From: Cristatella mucedo
Lineage: Eukaryota; Bryozoa; Phylactolaemata; Cristatellidae
Length of the DNA stretch: 41,500 bases
Direction of reading: 5' to 3'
NCBI GenBank assembly: GCA_009760855.2
Contig: WPIO01000001.1
Location: forward strand, 16,591,001-16,632,500
Notes under the pieces: generated by a model
The model's database searches: none
Told to the model about the DNA's origin: nothing
What the model saw: the letters and a program-made list of their open reading frames with translations, nothing else
Made by a program: the position numbers and the translations under genes
In this document: piece by piece, positions 1 to 9,789 of the stretch
Layout of the letters: the number at the start of each line of letters is the position of its first letter
Numbering within the stretch: position 1 is the first letter of the stretch

Positions 1-1090
1 AAAGTGGGAAGCATAGCATAGTCAGGAGAGCAGTTGAGGTAGTGAGTAGCATGTAAAGGCTGAGCTATAGTCGGCAGCAGGAGAGTAGTTGTCGTTGCGT
101 AAGAATCGTGGAAGTGAGTTAAACAGCCTAGGACCTGCAGAGCTAAAGATTCTGTCGCCAACGGTCTTTAAGCTAAGGAATGAAACAGCTAATTTATTGT
201 CCTTATAGGACCTGAGAGCACACGAGGAGGCTGAAACTGGTGCAGCAGTACAGCTAGGTACGGAGGAGCCAAGCCGAGGCGGGCCTTGTGGGTCAGCGTA
301 AGAGCTTTGCTCTGTATCTGTTGACCAACCGGCAGACACCCCAGCTCTTTTAGCAAAGGAGACACTTGGTCAAACCTCTGGGATTTGCAAACTAGCCTTG
401 CAGCCCTATTCATAGCCATCTGCAGTGGCCTAGTTGCTTTTTTGGTAGCCCAGCCAAAAGGAAATTACAATAATCAAGCCGAGACAGAACTAAGGAGCTA
501 GTTAAATTTTTTGCAAGCCACCATGGAAGACTGCTTCCAAGCTTAGATAGGGATCAGACTGATGGCAAGCTGTAGAAGCAGTCTTCTGAATAAAGCTTTT
601 AAAATTTAGGCAGCTGTCGAAAATGACACCTAAATTTCGAGCACGTGGTGATGGTCGCACGACCGCATCACCTATTAGAAGAGCAAAGCCTTTTAATCAA
701 GCCACACGCTTAGGGTGTCCTATGAACAGCAGTTTGGTTTTATCGTCATTTAGTTTTATAAATAGAGAACAGCAAGGGATCGAGGACGGACCCTTGAGGG
801 ACTCCACAGGTGACCTTTATCGTGGGTGAGACCTGACCCCCCACACGATACGCATTGAACGCGATCAGACGAGTAAGATTTAAATCACACCAGTGCCTTG
901 TCTGCCAGACCGATCGTTGTTCTCAATCGTTCAAGTAGGGAGTCGTGATCAATGATGTCGAAGGCAGCTGATAAATCTAGCCGAGCCGGGTAGGGACATT
1001 CCTCGACATCATTGCCGAAGAGGATGTCATTGTTAACACCAAAGAGAGCAGTTTCAGTGGAGTGGTGCCTCTTGAACCCCGGTTGAAATG
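1..1090 (-). mobile_element. LINE family B (L2-like), 3' part, off the left edge
   Basis: Minus-strand relic of a non-LTR retrotransposon. Bases 1-420 match, in reverse, the C-terminal part of the copy at 28352-29566, including frames reading SPLLKELG.LPV.QQIQSK and LTHKARLGLAPPYLA. Bases 420-765 continue through the region after the RT active site. From about 780 to 1090 the sequence matches RT positions upstream of the active site (sequence for GVPQG, the D-x-AAFDIIDH motif and the HSTET motif). The block holding the FYADD active site is therefore deleted near 770. The frame is broken by stops and indels. The true 3' end lies beyond base 1. The 5' truncation is near 1090, where a LINE A tail begins. 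Assignment to the L2/CR1 group rests on protein motifs, not on a tree. Confidence 0.85.
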
Positions 1091-1168
1091 TAGTGCAGCA
1101 AATGTAAAGTGCCTAGAATGAGGTCCAGTTCCCTGAGGGTGCTAAACAAATATATTATTATTATTATG
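1091..1168 (+). mobile_element. LINE family A 3' tail fragment
   Basis: This short piece has the conserved 3' end of family A: GCAAATGTAAAG, a weak stem-loop (AGAATGAGGTCC...GGTGCT, diverged) and an (ATT)n tail at 1150-1167. It closely resembles 13735-13815 and 25980-26056. No coding part is attached; the LINE B relic starts directly at its left side. Confidence 0.75.
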
Positions 1169-1654
1169 CTCTTGGTCGTTAGGCGCTGGCACTTTACCAA
1201 TCGGCTTAAACCCAGCGGCTCTATAGAGGTCACTTGTTAAAATGCATTCGCACAAAGCGGATAACCAATCACTGAAATCTAGACAAATAGGAGATACTGG
1301 GTGGCTCCTTCTTGCACCCACGATCGGTGCTGGAAGGCGGCCCGCTGACTCGTGAACGCCCAAACGCGCGGCGGCCGTCTACGTATCTAATCACGGCGTG
1401 TTATCGTTATCTCAAGCGGTGCTGTTTAGTGTTTTTGCTCCAGGATCAAATTAACGACTGCGGACGGATGCAGCAGTCCTGTGCTGACTGTACTAATCGT
1501 CATTCCTGTTTTGCTTGTGTTATTGCTACTGGGAGGTTCAAGTCTCAGACAAGTGGTGACAAGTTTATTTCGAGATTAAACGGCACAGTATCTTGTTTTC
1601 CGAGGGAATTTTTTGGTATTCATTTTCCTCCTCACTAGATGGCAGGCGGCTGTT
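1169..1654. other. Unassigned DNA
   Basis: No gene, repeat or RNA recognised. The 108-codon plus-strand frame at 1312-1638 has no domain I recognise and no compositional sign of coding. Confidence 0.4.
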
Positions 1655-1800
1655 CTGCCATTAGCTTCCGAGAAAGGCTGAGCCTTCAGTTCTACCAGCT
1701 TACGCGAAAGGTTGAGCTGCCAATCCCATTAGCATCCGGGCAAGGCTGAGTTATCAACCCGATTAGATTCCGAATAAGGCTGACTCGTCGATCCTGTTTG
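1655..1800. repeat. Degenerate ~34-bp tandem repeat, about 4 units
   Basis: Units share the core TTAG(C/A)(T/A)TCCG...AAGGCTGAG, starting near 1661, 1695, 1729 and 1763. The spacing is a regular 34 bases. Units differ by many substitutions, so the array is old. Confidence 0.65.
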
Positions 1801-2100
1801 TGCCGGTAGCCGAAGGAAAGCAGGGCAGGTTACGCTGGCTTAAGCTGCCTTAATTTTTCCAAGAAGCACGGCATGTTTTGACCCGTACTCGTACTCGGAG
1901 CAAGCAAGGGTATCGAGAAGTAGAACGAGCAGGCTTACAGGCAGAGCTGGCTTGAGCGTTGAGGTGTCCTCTTTCGTTACTCTTGCGATGACGCGCCATC
2001 CGATGGCCGCGGCTGCTCCGCTCGTTTGTCTCTGTTTGAACGAGAAACAGCTAACGAGCTCGGCTATTTCGCTCTGCTGGTCTCGCCTAGGCAAACCGGC

Positions 2101-2152
2101 TGCAGGTCAGACGAAGAGCTGCAGGTCAGACGAAGAGCTGCAGGTCAGACGA
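2101..2152. repeat. 19-bp tandem repeat, 2.7 copies
   Basis: The unit TGCAGGTCAGACGAAGAGC starts at 2101, 2120 and 2139. The copies are identical until the last diverges at its end, so the expansion is recent. The surrounding 1801-2880 holds nothing else I recognise. Confidence 0.85.
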
Positions 2153-3169
2153 GTGAGCTTGACCTCGGCGCATATGATAGCCGCCAGAGAAGAGCCGGGC
2201 ACATGCTTTCCAAATGAGCCGAGTCCAATCAAATTTCAGAGCTGAGCACGAGAATTCCAGCGCTGAGCACTACGTAGCCAGGCCAATATTCTGGTAATCC
2301 GAGCATTCCGTGAGTTCCAGTGCAGCCGAGCTGCTTCAGCAGTAGAGGTTCCACAATCTCATAATCAATCCCACAAGCCGACGGCATTTGATGAAGTACT
2401 CGATGTTTCCTGGGCTCAGACGGCTGATGGCGTGCAGTTTTGCCTAGGTGAGCCGGACCTTGCCCGGCATAGCCATCTCCGTACTGATGCAATTGTAGCG
2501 CCCTGCTGGCCTTGGCTGAATTTTAGCGCGAACAAGAGCTGTTTGGAGGCGGGCTAGAACTCCTTTATCCTGGAGCAGTGAGCCAGAGAGGAGCGTCAGT
2601 GCAGTTAGAGAGCAAGAGCTAAAGAGTAAGCCAGGAAGCTCTGAGACCAGCGGTGGCGACACGGCCTTTAGAATTGGTCCGATACCCGCGGAAGCTGCTG
2701 ATTGATGTTGGCTGGCCTGTCAACCTCCGCCTTCACTCGTTCCAAGAAAGAATCTTCTGAAACCCATTCGCCATTCAAGCTGGACAGAGGTGCCCTTCCA
2801 GTGGCCTGGGGACGGTATAAATTCCTTACCGTAATGGGCCCTGGTATCGGGCCCAATATCACTGAGCTCTTGCCCCATCGTCTCAGCTAAGTATTTAAGA
2901 GTCGAGCGACGCTCGCTCTGTGTCTTTGGTCTTTTGGTCTTGTGTCTTTTTTCCGGCTCCTAACTTCGACACCGTCGGGCTCGTTTCTCTGAAAGCGAGG
3001 GAGGAGGCCGGGCTGTTCGCAGGCGATTGACGGAACAGGACGAGCCAGCGCTAGGAGGATTCGGTGGACTCCACCAAGTACGGTCGTATCGCGCCCGAGC
3101 TGGCATTTTGTGTTTCTTTTGTGTTTTGTGTGTGCGCGCTTGCACGTGGTCTCGGCATAAGGATTTGCC
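2153..3169. other. Unassigned DNA with TATA-like motifs
   Basis: No recognisable protein. GGTATAAATTC (2811-2821) and GTATTTAAG (2890-2898) look like TATA boxes. An AATAAA lies downstream at 3612. The pattern could fit an LTR or a small promoter, but no matching second LTR or target duplication was seen. Confidence 0.3.
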
Positions 3170-3545
3170 GGTTCGGGCTCCGTCTATTTGGGTCGTTCCC
3201 CATTATAGACGTTAGTACCTTAAGTGTGGAGACGTGTTTCCTCCGCAAGAGTGCTTGAGGTGGCGTGTGTGGAGTATTCCTGCCGCACTGGTGGAAACCG
3301 AGTCCTAGGTCTCCGGTTAGGGTTTAGGCTCCGGTTCGGGCTCCGTCTATTTGGGTCGTTCCCCACTATAGATACAAGTAGCTTCAGTGTGGAGGAGTAT
3401 TCCCTCCACAAGTGTGTTTAAGTTGGCGTGTGTGGGGTATTCCTTCCGCACAAGTGGAAACGGAGTTCTAGTTCTCCGGTTAGAGTTTAGGCTCCGGTTC
3501 GCGCTGAGTGTAGAGAAGTATTCCCTCCGCAAGAGTGTTGGTGCT
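3170..3545. repeat. 163-bp tandem repeat, about 2.3 units
   Basis: GGTTCGGGCTCCGTCTATTT starts at 3170 and 3333, and the third, shortened unit starts at 3496 (GGTTCGCGCT), giving a constant 163-base period. Each unit contains two related sub-blocks of the type GTGTGGAG..TATTCC(C/T)(T/G)CCGCA. The third unit lacks the middle (Ser-Val-rich in translation) part. Both strands stay open in several frames, which I attribute to the repeat and not to coding. Confidence 0.85.
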
Positions 3546-3699
3546 GTTGAGAACGTGCGAGGAGTGTGGAGATAAAGCTGAGCTAGACGCGCAGCTACTT
3601 TGTGCGCTTGCGAATAAAGCTCAGTAAAATCCCCAACTTGTGTGTCTCGCTTTCCAATTCACGCCGCGGACTCATGACCCCCTTTAGTAACGGTAAGCA

Positions 3700-6390
3700 G
3701 GTCGGCGCCAGAAACGCTCGTTTCGTGGCGGCCAGCTTATTGCGCGTAGGCGCGCACCGAACTGCATTGGGCGCTAGGCTACGCCGCTAAGTAAGCGGCA
3801 GGTCAAGCCTACTCCCCCGAGCCTTCGGCGTTACACAATGCCCCTTGATTATGAACTATTAGCTTGGCAGCTGAATTGCAAACTACAATTTTTAACTACG
3901 CACCTGGTCGTCGAATTAAAACTGAGAGCCGCTTACGAGGGCGAGCCGAGATATGCCGAGGCGTGATTGAGTAGCGCGTGATGTTCACTTAGGTATGAAT
4001 GAGATTATTGTACGACTTACGACCTGGCCCACTATATACGGCACGGTCCTGCCGCAGTCGCTCTCTTGGAGTAACGGTCTGCCGGTCGGTGAGTCCCAGG
4101 GCCGAGCGTGAGCTGCTGTAGCCTGGAAACGAGTCTGTTAGAAGTGCCCGTCGTATCGGCTGTAATATAAGCCCATTGTTTGGGGGGCTTTTTCTAATAC
4201 GGCGTTGTTAGCGCGTCGAGTACAGAATATCGAGAGCGGTCGCGCTATCGTGGAAGCATTGCGAGCATGAGGTCTTTGCACGTCGCACGCGTTGTGCCGT
4301 TACCCGAGCTAGTGAGGGTCGCACGTTTATGACGCTGATCCATGACTTGAAAGCGCCGCCGTTCTCGCGAACTGACAGCCGCTGCCGCCGCTGCTGCTAA
4401 CCGCGTGCCTTTTTCTAAAGCAATTAGCTTCTTGACAAGTGTCCTCTGTTTAACTGTTTTTGCAGTCAGCGGTAAAATCAGAATGCAGCCGAAAGCGTGA
4501 TTGCCCGCTGCAGGCAACCGGCCGTTATCAGGCCAGAACGAGGCTACAAAGCGTGGGCGAGGCGTTAGCGAATCCTTCAGGCCGTTCGGTCAACGAAGCC
4601 CGGCGTAGGCAAACAGAGAAACCTGTACGCAACTCGATGCGCACCGAGCCGACGGTGGGAGCCGGCCGGAGTCACTTATTCTATACGTGTAGGTCTCTTT
4701 TGACGCGATGCAGAGGCTGACCGGCTCGTTCTCGGAATTAAAGTCAGCAAGCTGATTGCGTCGTCGCTAGGTAGTTTTCTGAAGTCTTGATCGCGGCTGC
4801 TGCTGCGTTCCTAAGAACCACGCTGGCAAGCTGGCTCGCGCTTCGCGAGCTGACACGATTCAGCACGAAAAGAAGTGATGCTACTATGGCATAAATTAGA
4901 CGGCTCCCATTCTTAGCGCGTGCCGTCGTGAGGCAATCTTCCAATCCCTTACGGCTGCTCCGAGTTAGCACCGTCGCATGCCGTCATGATCTGGTAGCTC
5001 ACTTCGATGTCAACTTCGCAGCATTGGCGGTTAGTTGTCGCCAGCTAGTGCACGTTGGGAGCAGCTTGCCTTCGCGAATGGGGTCACCCAATTTTTTGCG
5101 CGTCTGGCGACGGGCCGCATCTTGATACCGGCGTATGGCCGCGAGACAAGCCGTGAGACGACAAGCCGGAAGATGAAACGTGGCTGCGTCCATCGGTGCT
5201 CTATTCATCGCTACTGCCCGCTCACACAGCTGAATGACCTCTCATCTCTCCATCTCGAGGCTCGGCGCCAGAATGGACGCTTTCTCGAAGACTTTATTCG
5301 GTCTGCCATCTCCCAGACTGGTGTTTTTGTTTGCGTCACTTTGGGCAGGTCCTTGCATCAGAGGTATGCGCCCTGAGCTAGTCTAGATCGCATTCGTGCC
5401 GCACAAAGCCTGGTCTTCTGCTAATGCTCCTTTTCAGGTTATGATTTCCAAGACAGTGAATGACTTGTCTAGAGCAGCGACTACTACGCATGTAGCCTTC
5501 CAGTGACATGCTAAGTCGATCAGATACTATCTTTTGTGAGGTGCTGGCGACTGGTGCTGGTATTTTATGTTTGCGAATCGCTGCACTGCCCTTTAGCTGT
5601 TCCAGGAACCGAGATCGGAGCAACGCTAGGGACAGGGGGCACTCTATTGAGTAGGCTGACAAAAGAAGCTATTGGTCGCTGCATCGGCCAGCTTCAATCG
5701 TCACCCATAGCGCGGTGCTTGTCAGAAGCGGCTCTGCGCTGCGGTATACTGATGTTCGTTTTGGCCGCTAGCTCGTAGTGACCATGCCAATAAACCTCGT
5801 GCAGCGGACTTAACGCGTTACGGCACGCGCTTGCTCTGCAACGTGTTTGACGTACAGGTCTCGGGTTTAGTTCTCATTTTCCGGCTATACCTCAGGTCGC
5901 AAGATTTGAACAATTTTCTTGCTTTGTCCAGAATTTAACCTTAGTTACGGCGTATTTGGTATTCGCACTTGAGAAAATAATTATCCCAACGACTGAAGCA
6001 TACTAATTGTAAAAGAAATCTGAATCGAGATATTTAAGATGAGTCAATCTAGACGGACACTGACAACAAGTGGTTGAGAAGCACGTTTACAGATCGCCGT
6101 AGACCGAGCTGATTTTCCTTTCCCCCGAAGCCTGATGTCATGGTTGCACCAATTGGACTTCACCTTAGAGGTGAGTATACGCCTTCAGAAGATCGCAGGT
6201 AATGTAAGAAATGCTGTAAATTTAGAGTTAATTCGCAGCTGGGAGTTATTTTAGTAATCGTTCAGACCGCTTTATGCATAACTAGGAGTCTTGTAAGAAA
6301 CCAGTGGCGCCAGCCTCTGGCCCAGTGCAGCAGTGCAAACATTTAGTGCAGACTGAAGGGCTCGCTGTGCTAGCCGCTCACTTGCACTTA
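3700..6390. other. Unassigned DNA
   Basis: This 2.7-kb stretch shows no LINE, SINE, LTR or protein motif that I recognise. Open frames are short, on both strands, without conserved motifs; the longest is a 113-codon plus frame at 5035-5376. It could hold unique intergenic or intronic DNA. Confidence 0.4.
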
Positions 6391-6540
6391 CAAATTAAAT
6401 ACAATTCACTTCTGTAGCGCCCTAAGAGAACTTAATCTTTATTCAGGGGCTTCATATATGCCACGGGGCTCGAGCCCACGACCTAGGTCATCAAATACAT
6501 TCACCTTGACCTTGGTCGGGGCAAGTACGAAGGCCTCCTG
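6391..6540 (-). mobile_element. tRNA-derived SINE, family 1
   Basis: Read on the minus strand it has the polymerase III A-box region with CTTGCCCCGACCAAGGTC, then a B-box-like GGGCTCGAGCCC, then GGCATATATGAAGCCCCTGAA and the tail AGATTAAGTTCTCTTAGGGCGCTA. It aligns with 20946-21093 and 21649-21795. It carries about 20 extra bases (around 6488-6510) between the two boxes and a diverged A-box. Confidence 0.75.
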
Positions 6541-6544
6541 TAGC

Positions 6545-7432
6545 TTGCCGGTTTTTTTAGCCTCCTTTTGAATATCATCCAGTCAGGGGATGTCGTGATG
6601 TCATTCGGGAATAAGTTCAAGGCTTTGGGAGCTTACGAACTAAAAGCACGGTCGTAAACGGATTTGAGTTTGGTTCGAGGCACAGCTAAACGATTTGAAC
6701 TATGACTAGAGCGGGTGATACGATACCTAGCCTGATTTGGGAGTAGTTCTGATTGATTGATTTGCTTGACCAAGAGAATGAAGGGATGTGCAAGTTGAGT
6801 TACAGAATCTTGAAGTCGATACGCAGGCTGCTTGATTGACAGCCGGTGCTGGTCGGCGAGAAGCAGTGCAATATGGCAAATGCGACGCATACAACAGACA
6901 CGCTTATCTGCAGAGTTAGGCACAAACTGTACGCGACAGATTGCATATGACGGTAGATTTGAAAGCCATGAGCTACAGAAGTCAAAATGGGATGTTTCAA
7001 ATCCATGGATCAACTTGGATGTGGTTTCCCGGTCTAAGCGGCTCGAATGTTTGCAATTCAACGCAGCTGAAAGCATGCTGGTTAGACTGTGGGGCTGATG
7101 TGGTTGTCTAGTGCAAGATAACTTTGGAACACGACAGCCAGATTTTGTACAGTTTCTAAAAGATATAGGCTCGCAATACTCATTTAAGAGTTAAGCTTTC
7201 CAATTTCCGAGTCACACTTGGTTTGCCCATAAAAAGTAAGTTGGTTTTATCATTATTCAGTTTGAGAAAGTTTGTTACCACCTAAGTACTGATGCCAGCT
7301 ATACATTTAGCAAGAGAATTGAAGGAAACGTCATGATTAAGGGCTGGGAGGGATCAAAGCAAAGATACAACATAGTGTCATTCGTATACAAGTGAAAGCC
7401 TAGATTGTGCTTGGTGATCACATCGGCAAGAA
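6545..7432 (-). mobile_element. LINE family A relic, RT and C-terminal part
   Basis: The minus-strand 147-codon frame (6633-7076) aligns with the LINE A C-terminal region: TTSKL.HGFETS..DFC, ADQHRLS.KQ, and NQARYRITRSS...VPRTKLKS.YDRAFSS. Bases 7340-7432 encode the RT block before and across the active site, where the usual FYADDTQLY reads LYTNDTMLY, so a catalytic Asp is lost. Several frame breaks lie between. This is one of the most diverged A copies here, hence old. The 3' tail is missing. Confidence 0.8.
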
Positions 7433-7540
7433 GCAGAGGTAGTGGGTTCGAGTCCTGCATTAGGCGATCCTTCATTGCTCACTGCAAGCGGTGGTGATAG
7501 CCGTTAAGGCTCTTCTGCCGCTAAATAAATGAGGCTTTTA
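7433..7540 (+). mobile_element. tRNA-like SINE, family 2 (3' part)
   Basis: Contains a good B-box, GGGTTCGAGTCC (7444-7455), then TGCAT.AGG.GATCCTT and CTCTTCTGCCGCTAAATAAATGA. The same order of blocks appears at 18588-18672, showing this is a dispersed family and not a single tRNA relic. The A-box end is replaced by the adjoining LINE A. Confidence 0.5.
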
Positions 7541-7544
7541 AATA

Positions 7545-8717
7545 AGCTGACCTCGATGAAGCTCAGAGACAATGCATGTATAATGTGGGCCACTTAGGCC
7601 TGTGGAAGGCTAAGCTCTTTGGATGCTACTATCCTGCTGCGGCTCGCTTCTGCGTGGCCGAGCTGCGCGATTCGTGGGCGCTCGTTCGCATTTGACCGAC
7701 GCTTGCAACGCTCGGTTTTCCTCCGAAGTCGGCCGAGGCATGCTGTACCCTTCCGTAAGTGTGGGGTTGTGCTTTTTTTCCTGTGGGCGGATGCTCGGAA
7801 ATGCTTAAGAAAGCTGGGTGTCAGCGTCGCCGTCATTGGCGAATAAAGTCCCTGTCGGCTAACGTGACGGTTCAGATACGGTCTCGAACTTCTGTCCAAA
7901 GGAAATGGTCACACGCTCGCAGCACATGTCAAGGTTGGCAGCAGAAAAAGCCCGGGCCTCTGCAGGGTGATCAGAGGAAGGTGTCACGGTGCCTTCGAAC
8001 CGACCACTTTGGTACCGGCAGCCATTTGCCCTCTGCACCGGGGTCGGCGTGACTTTCAAAGGAAGGCGCTCAGTGCGTCGCTCTTGATCTAACCAGCTGC
8101 CCACTTATGAACCGGGTCGTCGATTTGGTACGTCTATTGGGTTTTGCTTGTCGTAATGTATACACGAAGTCATCTACGGGTTTTTCTTTGACATTTTCAA
8201 TTAGTGAGTGCAATGCAGGGATCTTTGCTCCCTTTCGCGTCAACCGATATCATATCGTTGAGGCTGATGAATCCGCGTTTCGGTAAAGCTTATAGTTCTG
8301 ACTTCCAGTTTCGATTCAAAATAACTTGAATGTTCACGGTTCTTTGAAATCTATCAGCGGATGTTTGCTTAACTAAGTGATATGCCGAGTGTTGCCCATC
8401 ATACGCCACAGACTTTCGAACTGGATGTCAGGCAGAGAAGACAATGGGGAGAAGATGCCAGGTGAGACCACGATAGGTCACAGTCGCAGTCGCTTTTATA
8501 GCAGTTAAGGTGGTCCAATTTTTTCTCTCAAGTGCATATTGAAACCTCCCATTCTTATCCATCCACGAAAATAAAGATATGGTAAACATTTGAAGCGATT
8601 ATTTGAAGCATGTTTTGAGGTTGCACAAGGCATTCAATGTTGATGACTATATTGTAAAAAGCGAACTTTTGGTGGACTAAACAATTTGACATGAATATCA
8701 ACAGCAAACAATTTATT
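7545..8717. other. Unassigned DNA
   Basis: Overlapping short frames at 7594-8104 on both strands are GC-driven and carry no motif I know. AATAAA occurs at 7842. No repeat family recognised. Confidence 0.35.
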
Positions 8718-9656
8718 GTTAATAATAATAATAATAATATTAATAATAATGCACTTGATAAAGCGCCCTCAGAGAGCTCAATCTCTCTCTAGGCGCTTTA
8801 CATTTGCTGCAAAGGAAAATGCAATTGAATGGTGAGTAATATCATGCTTGATAAACAAACAAAATGAATAACATGGTTAGGGGTGACATACATGCACAGG
8901 GTCAGCATGCAAATGTGGTTAGTGGCAGCATGCCCAGTGTCAGCATGCATAAGCACATTCAGGATGAATCACAGGGACCCACTAAATGCTGTCCTAAATA
9001 GGCGTGTTTTCAAGATCTTTTTAAATGTGATCAGGTCAGGAGATGTTCTGACGCAGGTCGGGAGGGAGTTCCAGGCTTTGGGAGCATACGAACTAAATGC
9101 ACGGTCTCCAAAGGATTTGAGGTTTGTATGAGGTATTTGTAGACGGTTGGATTCCGAAAATCGGGTGGTACGATGCTTGGCCTGATGTGGGAGTAGATCT
9201 GATCTTTGGCTGGAGCCAAAGAATGAAGCGACCTAAAAGTGAGCAACAAAACCTTGAAGTCAATCCGTTGCTTGACTGGTAGCCAGTGCAAGTCGGCGAG
9301 AAGTGGTGTAATGTGGCAACTGCGACGCTCACGACAGACAAGCCTAGCTGCGGAGTTTTGCACCAGCTGTAATCGCCTGATCGCACATGCTGGTAGGCCA
9401 GTAAGCAGTGAGTTGCAGAAGTCGAGACGGGATGTCACGAATGCATGGACCAACTTGGACGTGGTATCTTTAACTAAACAATCCCGAATTTTAGCAATGT
9501 TAGGAAGCTGAAAATAGGCAGATGTGGAGCTAATATGGTCGTCTAACGAGAGGTCGGTTTGGAACATGACACCTAGATTTCGAGCTGATTCAACCGGAGA
9601 TATGCTGGCACAGCCAATTTTGAGCGTCAGCCTTTCCAATTTGTGAATCACACTGT
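8718..9656 (-). mobile_element. LINE family A, 5'-truncated, with (ATT)n tail
   Basis: Minus-strand non-LTR element. The 206-codon frame (9031-9651) starts in the post-RT region (HKLERLTLKIG.ASISPVESARNLGV) and runs through LDFCNSLLTGLPACAIRRLQ and LHWLPVKQRIDFKVL. A frameshift follows near LHSLAP, after which the C-terminus continues in another frame (VHLVRMLPKPGTPSRPASEH). The non-coding end has the stem-loop GCGCCTAG/AGAGAG...CTCTCT...GGGCGC (8760-8800) and an (AAT)n run at 8718-8750, which is the 3' tail. Truncated at about 9656 within the RT. Highly similar to 12890-13830, which lies in the opposite orientation. Confidence 0.92.
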
Positions 9657-9789
9657 TCGTTATGCAACTGTATCATTGTGCTAACTTAATAAAAAAAGTA
9701 AGATTGACAGTTCTATCATTGGTCGATGTTTTGTACTTTATGCTTAAAACAGTAGTCATTACAGTTGATCTTCAGTGATTTTAAACAAT

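Noticed and set aside
3027-3575. Overlapping 60-codon frames on both strands
   Set aside because: They arise from the 163-bp tandem repeat; no protein motif.
7443-7456. A tRNA gene at the GGTTCGAGTCC B-box
   Set aside because: No acceptor stem or cloverleaf could be traced; the repeated 3' sequence at 18588 indicates a SINE.
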